A DNA stretch of 64,000 nt, from the NCBI GenBank assembly GCA_029961685.1, contig JARWKL010000015.1:16676801-16740800 (forward strand), written 5' to 3'. The notes under the pieces are model-generated. The model did not search any database. It was not told the origin of the DNA and worked only from the letters and a program-made list of their open reading frames with translations. A program made the position numbers and the translations under genes. The stretch is from Aristolochia californica (Eukaryota > Streptophyta > Magnoliopsida > Piperales > Aristolochiaceae). Positions 1 to 14,331 of this stretch are shown here, one piece after another; within the stretch, counting starts at the first letter, position 1; each line of letters starts with the position of its first letter.

Positions 1-99
1 GTTTGGATTTGAAAAAAAATTGAACATCCAAAATGGAAATGAACAAATGCTAATAGAGGTAATTCCAAAAAAGTATCTCGGATTTTGAAGGATAGGGAC

Positions 100-3000
100 A
101 AAGTGGGTTGTTTTGCTCTGGTAAATATCCAACCACACGTTAACTTGAGAATTTAATTTTTTCTTCTCCTTGAAATTTTTGGATCATTAGGTCATTTGCA
201 TCTTCAACATGTTTCTCGCATGCCAACCAACCACTTTTAAAACATGTTAAGATCTTTTAGAAATTTCTTTCTTATAAAATTCCACCAAGCTATTAGGGGT
301 TGTACTAGTGGCATTTCCCAAACGTGGATAACAAAACTTTGGAGTTCATTTTTAATGAGTGAAATAATTTTCTTCACTTATATTTATTATAGTTTTCAAT
401 TTATTTTGCATACAAGAACTCTAAAATTTTCATTTTGTTGTGATCGTTTTGTTTACGAGAAAAGTGGGAGAGGTTTGGATTTGATAAAAAAATGAACATC
501 GAAAATGGTAACGCACAAATACTGAGAGCGATAATTCCAAAAAGTATCTCTGATTTTGAAGGATAGGCAAAAATTGGGTTGTTTAGCCATGGTAAATATC
601 CTACCACACGTTAACTTGAGAATTTAATTTTTTCTACTCCTTGAAATTTTTGGATCATTTGGTCATTTGCATCTTCAACATGTTTCTGGCATACACACCC
701 ACCACATTTAAAACATGTTTGGATTTATTAGAAATATTTTTCTTATAAAATTCAATCAAGCTATTAGGGGTTGTACTAGTGGAATTTCCCAAACATGGAT
801 AACAAAACTTTGGAGTTCATTTTTTAGTGCGTGAAATAATTTTCTTCACTTAAATTTATTATCGTTTTCATATTTTTTTGCATACATGAACTCCCAAATT
901 TTCATTTTGTTGTGATAGTTTTGTTTAAGAGAAAAGTGGGAGAAGTTTGGATTTGAAAAAAATTGAACTTCCAGAATGGCAACGCACAAATGCTGAGATA
1001 GATAATTCATAAAAGTTTTTCTGATTTTGAAATATAGGCAAAAAGTGGGGGTTGTTTGGCTCAGGTAAATATCCAACCAAACGTTAACTTGAGAATTTAA
1101 TTTTTTCTACTCCTTGAAATTTTTGGATCATTAGATCATTTGCGTCTTCAACATGTTTCTTGGATGCATACCCACCACATTTAAAACATGTTAGGATCAA
1201 TTAGAAATCTCTTTCTGATAAAATTCCACAGAGTTATTAGGGGTTGTACTAGTGGAATTTCCGAAAAATGGATAACAAAACTATGGAGTTCATTTTTGAC
1301 TGGGTGAAAAACATTTCTTCATTTACATTTGTTTTAGTTTTCAAATTTTTTTGCATACATGAAGTGTAAAAATTTCATTTCGTTGTTATCGTTTTATTTA
1401 CGAGAAAAGTGGGACAAGTTTGGATTTGAAAAAAAAATTGAACATAAAAAAAAGGAAACGCACAAATGCTGAGAAAGATAATTCCCAAAAGTATCTTTGA
1501 TTTTGAATGATAGGCAAAAAGTGGGTTGTTTGGCTCTGGTAAATATCCAACCACATGTTAACTTGAGAATTTAATTTTTTCTACTCCTTGAAATTTTTTG
1601 ATCATTAGGTCATTTGCATCTTCAACATGTTTCTGGCATGCATACCCACCACATTTAAAACAAGTTAGGATCAATTAGAAATCTCTTTCTTATAAAATTC
1701 CACCAAGCTATTAGGGGTTGTACTAGTGGAATTTCCCAAACAAGGATAACAAAACTTTGGAGTTCATTTTTCAGTGCGTGAAATAATTTTCTTCACTTAC
1801 ATTTATTATAGTTTTCAATTTTTTTTGCATACATGAACTCTTAAATTTTCATTTTGTTGTGATCGTTTTGTTTACGGGAAAAGTCGGACAACTTTGGAAT
1901 TGAAAAAAAATTGAACATCCAAAATGGAAACGTACAAATGCTGTGAGAGATAATTCCAAAAAGTATCTCTGATTTTGAAGCATAGGCAAAAAGTGGGTTG
2001 TTTGGCTTTGGTAAATATCCAACCACAAGTTAAGTTGAGAATTTAATTTCTTCTACTCCTTGAAATTTTTGGATTATTAAGTCTTGTGCATCTTCAACAT
2101 GTTTCTGGCATGCATACCCACCACATTTAAAATATGTTATGATCAAATAGAAATCTCTTTCTTATAAAATTCCACCAAGCTATTAGGGGTTGTACTAGTG
2201 GAATTTCCCAAAAATGGATAACAAAACTTATGAGTTCATTTTTTAGTGCGTGAAATAATTTTCTTCACTTACATTTATTATAGTTTTCAATTTTTTTTGC
2301 ACACATGAACTCTAAAATTTTCATTTTGGTGTGATCATTTTGTTTACGAGAAAAGTGGGACGAGTTTGGATTTGAAAAAAAATTGAACATCCAAAAAGGA
2401 AACGAACAAATGCTGAGAGAGATAATTCCAAAAAGTATCTCGGATTTTGAAGGATAGGCAAAAAGTGGGTTGTTTGGCTCTGGTAAATATCCAACCACAC
2501 GTTAACTTGAGAATTTAATTTTTTCTTCTCCATGAAATTTTGGGATAATTAGGACATTTGCATCTTCAACATGTTTTTGGCATGCAAACCCACCACTTTT
2601 AAGACATGTTAGGATCTTTTAGAAATCTCTTTCTTATAAAATTCCACCAAGCTATTAGGGGTTGTACTAGTGGAATTTCCCAAAAATGGATAACAAAACT
2701 TATGAGTTCATTTTTTAGTGTGTGAAATAATTTTCTTCACTTACATTTATTATAGTTTTCAATTTTTTTTGCACACATGAACTCTAAAATTTTCATTTTG
2801 GTGTGATCATTTTGTTTACGAGAAAAGTGGGACGAGTTTGGATTTGAAAAAAAATTGAACATCCAAAAAGGAAACGAACAAATGCTGAGAGAGATAATTC
2901 CAAAAAGTATCTCGGATTTTGAAGGATAGGCAAAAATTGGGTTGTTTAGCCATGGTAAATATCCTACCACACGTTAACTTGAGAATTTAATTTTTTCTAC

Positions 3001-3410
3001 TCCCTGATATTTTTGGATCATTTGGTCATTTACGTCTTCAACATGTTTCTGGCATGCACACCCACCACATTTAAAACATGTTAGGATCTATTAGAAATCT
3101 CTTTCTTATAAAATTCCATCAAGCTATTAGGGGTTGTACTAGTGGAATTTCCCAAACATGGATAACAAATCTTTGAAGTTCATTATTTAGTGCGTGAAAT
3201 AATTTTCTTCACTTACATTTATTATAGTTTTCATATTTTTTTGCATACATGAACTCCCAAATTTTCATTTTGTTGTGATATTTTTGTTTAAGAGAAAAGT
3301 GTGAGAAGTTTGGATTTTAAAAAAATTGAACTTCCAGAATGGAAACGCACAAATGCTGAGAGAGATAATTCATCAAAGTTATTCTGATTTTGAAGTATAG
3401 GCAAAGAGTG
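100..3410 (+). repeat. Irregular ~5-monomer higher-order repeat at the left end
   Basis: The monomers at about 100-1010 resemble those at about 2470-3400 more than they resemble their neighbours; the offset is about 2.36 kb (five monomers). Shared private variants include TTTTTTCTTCTCC, ACCACTTTTAA, GATCTTTTAGAAAT, TTGTTTAGCCATGG, TATCCTACCACACG, the ACTCCCAAATTTTC form and TTGAACTTCCAGAATGG. A further pair, 1830-2080 and 3720-3970, shares TTTACGGGAAAAG, GGCTTTGGTAAA and CAAGTTAAGTTGAG at an offset of four monomers, so the second round has gained or lost a copy. Boundaries are by eye. Confidence 0.65.
2205..2937 (+). repeat. Two adjacent nearly identical monomers (local homogenisation)
   Basis: The stretch at about 2205-2465 and the one at 2677-2937 are almost identical over about 260 bp. 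They share private variants absent from most other copies: AACTTATGAGTTC, GCACACATGAAC, TTTTGGTGTGATCATTTTG, GGGACGAGTTTGG, AAAAAGGAAACGAAC and TATCTCGGATTTTG. The offset is exactly one monomer (472 bp). This pattern is what recent unequal exchange or gene conversion between neighbours leaves. Confidence 0.85.
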
Positions 3411-6249
3411 GGTTGTTTGGCTCTTGTAAATATCCAACCACACGTTAACTTGAGAATTTAATTTTTTCTACTCCTTGAAATTTTTGGATCATTAGGTCAT
3501 TTGCATCTTCAACATGTTTCTTGCATGCATACCCACCACATTTAAAACATGTTAGGATCAATTAGAAATCTCTTTCTTATAAAATTCCACAAAGCTATTA
3601 GGGGACGTACTAGTGGAATTTCCAGAACATGGATAAGAAAACTTTGGAGTTCATTTTTTAGTGCGTGAAATAATTTTCTTCACTTACTTTTATTATAGTT
3701 TTCAATTTTTTTTGTATACATGAAATCTAAAATTTTCCTTTTGTTGTGATCGTTTTGTTTACGGGAAAAGTGGGACAAGTTTGGATTTGAAAAAAAATTG
3801 GACATCCAAAATGGAAACGTAGAAATGCTGAGAGAGATAATTCCAAAACGTATCTATGATTTTGAAGGATAGGCAAAAAGTGGGTTGTTTGGCTTTGGTA
3901 AATATCCAACCACAAGTTAAGTTGAGAATTTAATTTCTTCTACTCCTTGAAATTTTTGGATTATTAGGTCTTTTGCATCTTCAACATGTTTGTGGCATGC
4001 ATACCACCACATTTAAAACATGTTAGAATCAATTAGAAATCTTTTTCTTACAAAATCCCACCAAGCTATAAGGGGTTGTACAAGTGGAATTTCTCAAACA
4101 TGGAAAACAAAACTTTGGAGTTCATTTTTACAGCGTGAAATAATTTTGTTCACTTACATTTATTATAGTTTTCAATTTTTTTAGCATTCATGAACTCTAA
4201 AATTTTGATTTTGTTGTGATCGTTTTGTTTATGAGAAAAGTGGGATAGGTTTGGATTTGAAAAAAAATTGAACATCGAAAATAAAAACGCACAAATGCTG
4301 AGGGAGATAATTTCAAAAAGTATCTCTGATTTTGAAGGATAGGCAAAAATTGGGCTGTTTGGCCATGGTAAATATCCTACCACAAGTACACTTGTGAATT
4401 TAATTTTTTCTACTCCCTGAAATTTTTGGATCATTCGGTCATTTGCATCTTCAACATGTTTCTGGCATGCACACCCACCACATTTAAAACATGTTAGGAT
4501 CTATTAGAAATCTCTTTCTTATAAAATTCCATCAAGCTTTTAGGGGTTGTACTAGTGGAATTTCCCAAACATGGATAACAAAAAACTTATATTTATTATA
4601 GTTTTCATATTTTTTTGCATACATGAACTCCCAAATTTTCATTTTCTTGTGATAGTTTTGTTTAAGAGAAAAGTGGGACAAGTTTGGATTTGAAAAAAAA
4701 TTGAACATCCTAAATGGAAACGCACAAATGTAGAGAGAGATAATTCATAAAAGTATGTCTGATTTTGAAGGATACGTAAAAAGTGGGTTGTTTGGCTCTG
4801 GTAAATATCCAACCACACGTTAACTTGAGAATTTAATTTCTTTTAGTCCTTGAAATTTTTGGATCATTAGGTCATTTGCATCTTCAACATGTTTTTGGCA
4901 TGCTTAACCACCAAATTTAAAATATGTTATGTTCAAATAGAGATCTCTTTCTTATAAAATTCCACCAAGCTATTAGGGGTTGTACAAGTGGAATTTCCCA
5001 AACATGGATAACAAAATTTTGGAGTTCATTTTTACAGCGTGAAATAAATTTCTTCTCTTACATTTATTATAGTTTTCAATTTTTTTGGCATACATGAACT
5101 CTAAAATTTTCATTTCGTTGTGATCATTTAGGTTACGAGAAAAGTGAGAGAGGGATGGATTTGAATAAAAATTGAACATCGAAAATGGAAACGCACAAAT
5201 GCTGAGAGAGATAATTCCAAAAAGTATCTCTGATTTTGAAGGATAGGCAAAAATTGGGTTATTGGGCCATGGTAAATATCCTACCACAAGTTAACTTGAG
5301 AATTTAATTTTTTCTACTCCTTGAAAATTTAGGATCATTAGGTCATTTGGATCTTCAACATGTTTTTGGCATGCACACCCACCACATTTAATACAGGTTA
5401 GGATCTATTAGAAATCTCTTTTTTATAAAATTCCATCAAGTTATTAGGGTTTGTACTAGTGGAATTTCCCAAACATGGATAACAAAACTTAGGAGTTCAT
5501 TTTTTAGTGCGTGAAAATTTTTTTTTCACTTACATTTATTTTAGTTTTCAAATTTTTTTTGCATACAAGTACTGTAAAATGTTCATTTTGTTGTGAACGT
5601 TTTGTTTATGAGAAAAGTGGGACAAGTTTGGATTTGAAAAAAAATTGAACATCCAAAAAAGGAAACGCCCAAATGGTGAGAAAGCTGATTCCCAAAAGTA
5701 TCTCTGATTTTGAAAGATAGGCAAAAAGTAGGTTGTTTGGCTCTGGTAAATTTCCAACCACATGTTAACTTGAGAATTTAAATTTTTCTACACCTTGAAA
5801 TTTTTTGAACATTAGGTCATTTGCATTTTCAACATGTTTCTGGCATGCATAACCACCACATTTTAAACATGTTAGGATCAATTAGAAATCTCTTTCTTAT
5901 AAAATTCCACCAAGCTATTAGGGATTGTACTAGTGGAATTTCCCAAACATGGATAACAAAACTTTGGAGTTCATTTTTTAGTACGTGAAATAATTTTCCT
6001 TATTTACATTTATTATATTTTTCAATTTTTTTATATACATGAACTCTAAAATTTTCATTTTGTTGTGATTGTTTTATTTACGAGAAAAGTGGGACAAGTT
6101 TGGATTTGAAAAAAAATTGAACATCCAAAATGGAAACGCACAAATGCAGAGAGAGATAATTCCAAAAAGTATTTCTAATTTCGAAGGATAGGCAAAAAGT
6201 GGGTTGTTTGGCTCTGGTAAATATCCAACCACACATTAACTTGAGAATT

Positions 6250-9200
6250 TAATTTTTGCTACTCCTTGAAATATTTGGATAATTAGGTCATTTGCATCTT
6301 CAATATGTTTCTGGCATGCATACCCACCACATTTAAAACATGTTAGCATCAATTAGAAATCTCTTTCTTAAAAAAATCTTGCCAAGCAAATAGGGGTTGT
6401 ACTAGTGGAATTTCGCAAACGTGGATAACAAAATTTTGGAGTTCATTTTTAGTGCGTGAAATAATTTTCTTCACTTACATATATTGTAGTTTAAAATTTT
6501 TTTTGCATACATAAACACAAAAATTTTCATTTTGTTTACGAGAAAAGTTAGGATGTGAAAAAAAATTGAACATAGAAAATGGAAACACACAAATGCTAAG
6601 AGAGATAATTCCTAAAAGTAGCTCTGATTTTGAAGGATAGCCAAAAAGAGGGTTGTTTGACTCTGGTAAATAACCAACCACACGTTAACTAGAGAATTTA
6701 ATTTTTTCTACTCTTTCAAATTTTTGGATCATTTTGTCATTTGCATCTTCAACATATTTCTGCCATGCATACCCACCACATTTAAAACATGTTAGGATCA
6801 ATTAGAAATCTCTTTCTTATAAAATTCCACCAAGCTATTAGGGGTTGTACTAGTGGTATTTCCCAAACATGGATAATGAAACTTTAAATTTCTTTTTTAG
6901 TGTGTGAAATAATCTGCTTCACTTACATTTATTATAGTATTCAAATTTTTTTGCATGCATAAACTCTGAAATTTTCATTTTTTTGTGATCGTTTTGTTTA
7001 CGAGAAAAGAGGGACAGGTTAAGATTTGAAAAAAAATCTAACATAAAAAATGGAAACGCACAAATGCTGAGAGAGATAATTCCAAAAAGTAACTCTGATT
7101 TTTAAGGATAGGCAAAAAGAGGGTTGTTTGGCTCTAGCAAATATCACACCACACGTTAACTTGAGAATTTTATTTTTTCTACTCCTTGAAATTTTTGGAT
7201 CGTTAGTTCATTTGCATATTTAACATATTTCTGCCATGCATACCCGCCACATATAAAACATGCTAGAATCAATTAGAAATCTCGTTCTGATAAAATTCCA
7301 CCGAGCTATTAGGGGTTGTACTAGTGGAATTTCCCAAACTTGGATAACAAAACTATGGAGTTTTTTTTTAGTGAGTGAAATAATTTTCTTCACTTATATT
7401 TATTATAGTTTTCAAATTTTTTTGCATACATGAACTCTAAAATTTTCATTTACTTGTGATCGTTTTGTTTACGAGAAAAGTGGGACAAGTTTCGATTTGA
7501 AAAAAATATTGAACATCCAAATTGGAAATTCACAAATGCTGAGAAAGAAAATTCCAAAAAGTATCTCAAATTTTGAAGGATAAGCAAAAAGTGGGTTGTT
7601 TGGCTCTGGTAAATATCCAACTACACTTTAACTTTATAATTAAATTTTTTCTACTCCTTGAAATTTTTGGATCATTAGGTCATTTGCATCTTCAACATGT
7701 TTCTGGCATGCATACCCACCACATTAAAAACAAGTTAGGATCAATTAGAAAACTCTTTTTTATAAAATTCTACCAAGCTACTAGGGGTTGTACTAGTGGA
7801 ATATCCCAAACCTAAATAACAAAACTTTGGACTTCATTTTTTGTGCGTGAAAAAATTTTCTTCACTTACATTTATTATAGTATTCAAATTTTTTTGCATG
7901 CATGAACTCTAAAATTTTCATTTTCTTGTGATCGTTTTGTTTACAAGAAAAGAGGGACAAGTTTGGATTTGAAAAAAAATTGTACATCCAAAATGGAAAC
8001 ACACAAATGCTGAGAGAGATAATTCCAAAAAGTAACTCTGATTTTGAAGGATAGGCAAAAAGAGGGATGTTTGGCTCTAGTAAATAAATCACCACACGTT
8101 AACTTGAGAATTTTTTTTTTTCTACTCCTTGAAATTTTTGGATCATTAGTTCATTTACATATTCAACATATTTCTGCCATGCATATCCACCATATTTAAA
8201 ACAAGTTAATATCAATTAGAAATCTCGTTCTTATAAACTTCCACCAAACTATTAGTGGTTGTACTAGTGAAATTTCCCAAACTTTGATAACAAAACTATG
8301 GAGTTCATTTTTAGTGCGTGAAATAATTTTCTTCACTTACATTTATTATAGTTTGCAAATTTTTTTGCATACATGAACTCTAAAATTTTCAATTTCTTGT
8401 GATCGTTTTTTTTATGAGAAAAGTGGAACAAGTTTGTATTTGAAAAAAAAAATTTAACATCAAAATTGGAAAATTTATTAATGTTGAGTGCGATAATTCC
8501 AAAAAGTATCTTTGACTTTGTAGGATAAGAAAAAAGTGAGTTGTTTGGCTCTGGTAAATATCCAACCACACTTTAACTTTAGAATTTAATTTTTTCTACT
8601 CCTTGAAAGTTTTGGATCATTAGGTCATTTGCATCTTCAACATGTTTCTGGCATGCATACCCACCACATTAAAAAGAAGTTAGGATCAATTAGAAAACTC
8701 TTTCTTATAAAATTCCACCAAGCTATTAGGGGTTGTACTAGTGGAATATCCCAAACATGGATAACAAAACTTTGGAGTTCATTTTTTGTGCGTGAAATAA
8801 TTTTCTTCACTTCCATTTATTATAGTTTTCAAATTTTTTTGCATACATGAACTCTAAAATTTTCATTTTTTTGTGATCGTTTTGTTTACGAGAAAAGTGG
8901 CACAAGTTTGGATTTGAAAAAAAAAATAGAACATCATAATTTGAAACGCACAAATGCTGAGAGAGATAATTCCTAAAAGTATCTCTGATTTTGAAGGATA
9001 GGCCAAAAGTGAGTTGTTTGGCTCTGGTAAATATCCAACCACACGTTAACTTGAGAATTTAATTTTTTCTACTCGAAATGTTTGGATCATTAGGTCATTT
9101 GCTTCTTCAACATATTTCTAACATGCATACCCACCACATTTTGAAACATGTTAGGATCAATTAGAAATCTCTTTCTTATAAAGTTCCACCAAGCTATTAG

Positions 9201-12200
9201 GTGTTGTACTAGTGGGATTTCCCAAACATGGATAACAAAACTCTAGAGTTCATTTTTAGTGCATGAATTTATTTTCTTCTCTTACATTTATTATAATTTT
9301 AAAATTTTTTTGCATACATGAACTCTAAAATTGTCATTTTGTTGTGATTGTTTTGTTTACGAGAATAGAGGGACAAGTTTGGACTTGAAAAAAAATTGAA
9401 CATCCAAAATGGAAATTCACAAATGCTGAGAGTGATAATTCCAAAAAGTATCTTTGATTTTGAAGGATAGGAAAAAGGTGGGTTTTTTTGGCTCTGGTAA
9501 ATATCCAGCCACACGTTAACTTGAGAATTAAATCTTTTCTACTCCACGAAATTTTTTGATCATTGGGTCATTTGCATCTTCAACATGTTTCTTGCATGCA
9601 TACCCACCACATCTAAAACAAGTTAAGATCAATTAGAAATCTCTTTCTCCTAAAATTCCACCAAGCTATTAGGGGTTGTACTAGTGGAATTTCTCAAACA
9701 TGGATAACAAAACTTTGGAGTTCATTTTTAGTGCGTGAAATAATTTTCTTCACTTACATTTAGTGTAGTTTTCAAATTTTTTTGCATACATGAACTCTAA
9801 AATTTTCACTTTGTTGAGATAGGTTTGTTTAGGAGAAAAGTGGGACAAGTTTGGATATGAAAAAAAAATTGAACATCCAAAATGGAAACGCACGAATACT
9901 GAGAGAGATAATTCCAAAAAGAATCTTTGATTTTGAAGGATAGCCAAAAAGTGGGTTGTTTGGCTCTTGTAAATATCCAACCACATGTTAAATTGAGAAT
10001 TTAATTTTTTCTACTCCTTGAAATGTTTTGTTCATTAGGTCATTTGCATCTTCAACATGTTTCTGGCATGCATACCCACCATATTTAAAACATGTTAGGA
10101 TCAATCCGAAATCTCTTTCTTATAAAATTCCACCAAGATATTAGAGGTTGTACTAGTGGAATTTCCCAAACATGGATAATAAAACTTTGGAGTTTTAGTG
10201 CATGAAATAATTTTCTTCACTTACATTTATGATAGTTTTCAAGTTTTTTTGCATACATGAACTCTAAAATTTTCATTTTCTTGTGATAGGTTTGTTTACA
10301 AGAAAAGTGGGACAAGTTTGGATTTGAAAAAAAAGTGAACATCCAAAATGGAGATGCACGAATACTGAGAGAGATAATTCCAAAAAGTAGCTCTGACTTT
10401 GAAGGATAGCCAAAAAGTGGGTTCTTTGGCCATGGTAAATATCCAACCACACGTTAACTTGAGAATTTAATTTTTCAACTCCTTGAAAATTTTGGATCAT
10501 TAGGTCATTTGCATGTTCAACATGTTTCTGGCATGCATACCTACCACATTTAAAACATGTTAGGATCAATTAGAAATCTCTTTCATATAAAATTCCACCA
10601 AGCTATTAGGGGTTGAACTAGTGGAATTTTCCCAAACGTGGATACCAAAACTTTGGAGTTCATGTTTAGTGCGTGAAATAATTTTCTTCACTTACATTCA
10701 TTAAAGTTTTCAATTTTTTTTGCATACAAGAACTCTAAAATTTTCATTTTGTTGTGATCGTTTTGTTTACGAGAAAAGTAGGAGAGGTTTGGATTTGAAA
10801 AAAAATTGAACATCGAAAATGGAAAAGCACAAATGCTGAGAGAGATAATTTCAAAAAGTATCTTTGATTTTGAAGGATAGGCAAAAATTGGGTTGTTTGG
10901 CCATGGTAAATATCCAACCACACATAAACTTGAGAATTTAATTTTGTCTACTCCTTGAAATTTTTGGATCATTAGGTCATTTGAGTCTTCAACATGTTTC
11001 TGGCATGCACACCCACCACATTAAAAACATGTTAGAATCTATTAGAAATCACTTTCTTATAAAAATCCATCAAGCTGTTAGGGGTTGTACTAGTGGAATT
11101 TCCCAAACATGGATAACAAAACTTTGGAGTTCATTTTTAGTGAGTGAAATAATATTCTTCACTTACATTTATTATAGTTTTCAATTTTTTTTTGCATATA
11201 TGAACTCTAAAATTTTCATTTTGTTGTGATCGTTTTGTTTACGAGAAAAGTGGGAATATTTTGATTTTTAAAAAACTTGAACATCCAAAATGGAAACGCA
11301 CATATGCTGAGATAGATAATTCCAAAAAGTATCTCTGATTTTGAAGGATAGGCAAAAAGTGGGTTGTTTGGCTATGGTAAATATCCAACCACACGTTAAC
11401 TTGAGAATTTAATTTTTTCAACTCCTTGAAATTTTGGGATAATTAGGTCATTTGCATCTTCAACATATTTCTGGCATGCATACCCACCACATTTAAAACA
11501 TGTTAGCATCAATTAGAAATCTGTTTCTTACAAAATTCTAGCCAAGCTATTAGGGGTTGTACGAGTGGAATTTCCCAAACATGGATAACAAAACTTTGGA
11601 GTTCCTTTTTAGTGCTTGAAATAATTTTCTACAATTACATATAATATAGTTTTCAAATAATTTTGCATGCATGAACTCTAAAATTTTCATTTTGTTTACG
11701 AGAAAAGTTAGGATATGAAAAAAAATTGAACATAAAAAATGGAAACGCACAAATACTGTGAGTGACAATTCCTAAAAGCATCTCTGATTTTGAAGGATAG
11801 GCAAAAAGTAGGTTGTTTTGATCTGGTAAATATCCAACCACACGTTAAGTAGAGAATTTAATTTTTTCTACTCTTTGAAATTTTTGGATCATTTGGTCAT
11901 TTGCATCATCAACATATTTCTGCCATGCATACCCACCACATTTAAAATATGTTAGGATCAATTATAAATCTCTTTCTTATAAAATTCCACCATTTAGGGG
12001 TTGTACTAGTGGAATTTACCAAACATGGATAATGAAACTTTAGAGTTCTTTTTTAGTGCGTGAAATATTTTGCTTCAATTACATTTATTATAGTTTTCAA
12101 TTTTTTTTGTATGCATGAACTCTTAAATTTTCATTTTGTTGTGATCGTTTTGTTTACGAGAAAAGTGGGACAAGTTTGGATTTGAAAAAAAATTGAACAT

Positions 12201-12780
12201 CCAAAATGGAAACGAACAAATGCTCAGAGAGATAATTCCAAAAAGTACCTTTGATTTTGAAGTATAGGCAAAAAGTGGGTTGTTTGACTCTGGTAAATAT
12301 CACACACACGTTAACTTGAGAATTTAATTTTTTCTACTCCTTGAAATTTTTGGATCATTTGGTCATTTGCATATTCAACATATATCTGCCATGCATACCC
12401 GCCACATTTAAAACATGTTAGGATCAATTAGAAATCTCAATCTTATAAAATTCCACCAAGCTATTAGGGGTTGTACTAGTGGAATTTCCAAACTTGGATA
12501 ACAAAACTATGGAGTTCATTTTTAGTGCGTGAAATAATTTTCATCACTTACATTTATTATTGTTTTTAAATTTTTTTGCATACATGAACTCTAAAATTTT
12601 CATTTTGTTGTCATCGTTTTGTTTACGAGAAAAGTGAGACAAGTATGGATATGAAAAAAAAAATTGAACATCCAAATTGGAAATTCACAAATGCTGAGAG
12701 AGATAATTCCAAAAAGTATCTCTGATTTTGAAGGATAAGAAAAATGTGGGTTGTTTGGCTCTGGTAAATATCCAACCTCA
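6250..12780 (+). repeat. Duplicated monomer block: 6250-7620 and 11430-12780
   Basis: Three consecutive monomers recur about 5155-5160 bp apart (11 monomers). Landmarks 6401, 6849, 7320 and 7792 pair with 11561, 12005, 12475 and 12946. Both blocks share TTAGCATCAATT, a GCCAAG insertion in the CCACCAAG block, the loss of the GTTGTGATCGTTTT segment (making monomers of 444-448 bp), GGATAATGAAACTTTA, TTTCTGCCATGCAT and CCAAATTGGAAATTCAC. The DNA between is ordinary satellite. Confidence 0.75.
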
Positions 12781-14231
12781 CGTTAACATTAGAATTTAAT
12801 TTTTTCTACTCCTTGAAATTTTTGGATAATTAGGACATTTGCATTTCAACATGTTTCTAGCATGCATACCCACCACATTTAAAACAAGTTAGGATCAATA
12901 AGAAATCTCTTTTTTATAAAATTCCACAAAGCTTCTAGGGGTTTTACTAGAAGAATTTCCGAAACATGGATAACAAAACTTTGGAATTAATTTTTAGTGC
13001 GTGAAATAATTTTTTCACTTACATTAATTATAGTTTTCAATTTTTTTTGCATACATGAACTCTAAAATTATTTTTTTTTTGTGATCGTTTTGTTTACGAG
13101 AAAAGTGGTACAAGTTTGGATTTGGAAAAAAATAGAATATCCAAAATGGAAACGCACAACTACCGAGAGTAATAATTCCAAAAATTATCTCTGATTTTGA
13201 AGGATAGGAAAAAAGTGGGTTGTTTGGCTCTTGTAAATATCCAACCACACATTAACTTCAGAATTTAATTTTTTCTACTCCTTGAAAATTTTGGTTCATT
13301 AGGGCATTTGCATCTTCAACATGTTTATGGCATCCATACCCACCACATTTAAAATATATTAGCATCAATTAGAAATCTCTTTCTTATAAAATTCCACCAA
13401 GCTATTAGGGGTTGTACTAGTGGAATATCCCAAACATGGATAACAGAACTTTGGAGTTCATTTTTTGTGCGTCAAATAATTTTTTTCAGTTACATTTATT
13501 ATAGTTTTCAAGTTTTTTTGCATACATGAACTCTCAAATTTTCATTTTTTTGTGATTGTTTTGTTTACGAGAAAAGTGGAACAAGTTTGGATTTGAAAAA
13601 AAATTGAACATCCAAAATGAAAACGCACAAATGCTGAGAGAGGTACTTTCAAAAAGTATCTCTGATTTTGAAGGATAGGCAAAAAGTGGGTTGTTTGGCT
13701 CTGGTAAATATCCGACCACACGTTAACTTGAGAATTTAATTTTTTTTACTCCTTGAAATTTTTGGATTACTAGGTCATTTGCATCTTCAACATATTTCGA
13801 GCATGCTTACCCACCACATTTAAAACATGTTAGGATCAATTAGAAATCTCTTTCTTCTAATGTTCCTCCAAGCTATTAGGAGTTGTACTAGTGGAATTTC
13901 CAAAATATGGATAAAAAAACTTTGGAGTTCATTTTTAGTGCGTAAAGTAATTTTCTTCACATACATTTATTGTTGGTTTTAAATTTTTTTGCATACACGA
14001 ACTCTAATATTTTCATTTTGCTGTGACCGTTTCGTTTACGAGAAAAGTGGGACAAGTTTGGATTTGAAAAAAAATTGAACATCCAAAATTGAAACACACA
14101 AATGCGGAGAGAGGTAATTCCCAAAGGTATCATCTATTTGGAAGGATAAGAAAAAAGTTGGTTGTTTGGCTCTGGTAAATATCCAACCACACGTTAACTT
14201 GAGAATTTAATTTTTTCTATTCCTTGAAATT

Positions 14232-14331
14232 TTTGGATCATTAGGGCATTTGTATCTTCAACATGTTCCCGGCATGCATACCCACCACATTTAAAACATG
14301 TGAGGATCAATTAGAAATCTCTTTCTTATAA
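14232..14331 (+). repeat. ~100-bp tract shared with 23534-23633
   Basis: The tract carries the private variants TTAGGGCATTTGTATC, CATGTTCCCGGCATGC and ACATGTGAGGATC. The same combination occurs at 23534-23633, about 9.3 kb away, with essentially no difference by eye until a one-base change near the TATAAA block. A conversion tract or block duplication would explain it. Confidence 0.75.

Noticed and set aside
10273..10569. Zinc-knuckle-like string CFKCGGYACQKH in several minus-strand frames
   Set aside because: The spacing does not fit the CX2CX4HX4C knuckle, and the string is simply the translation of the conserved GTATGCATGCCAG region of the monomer.
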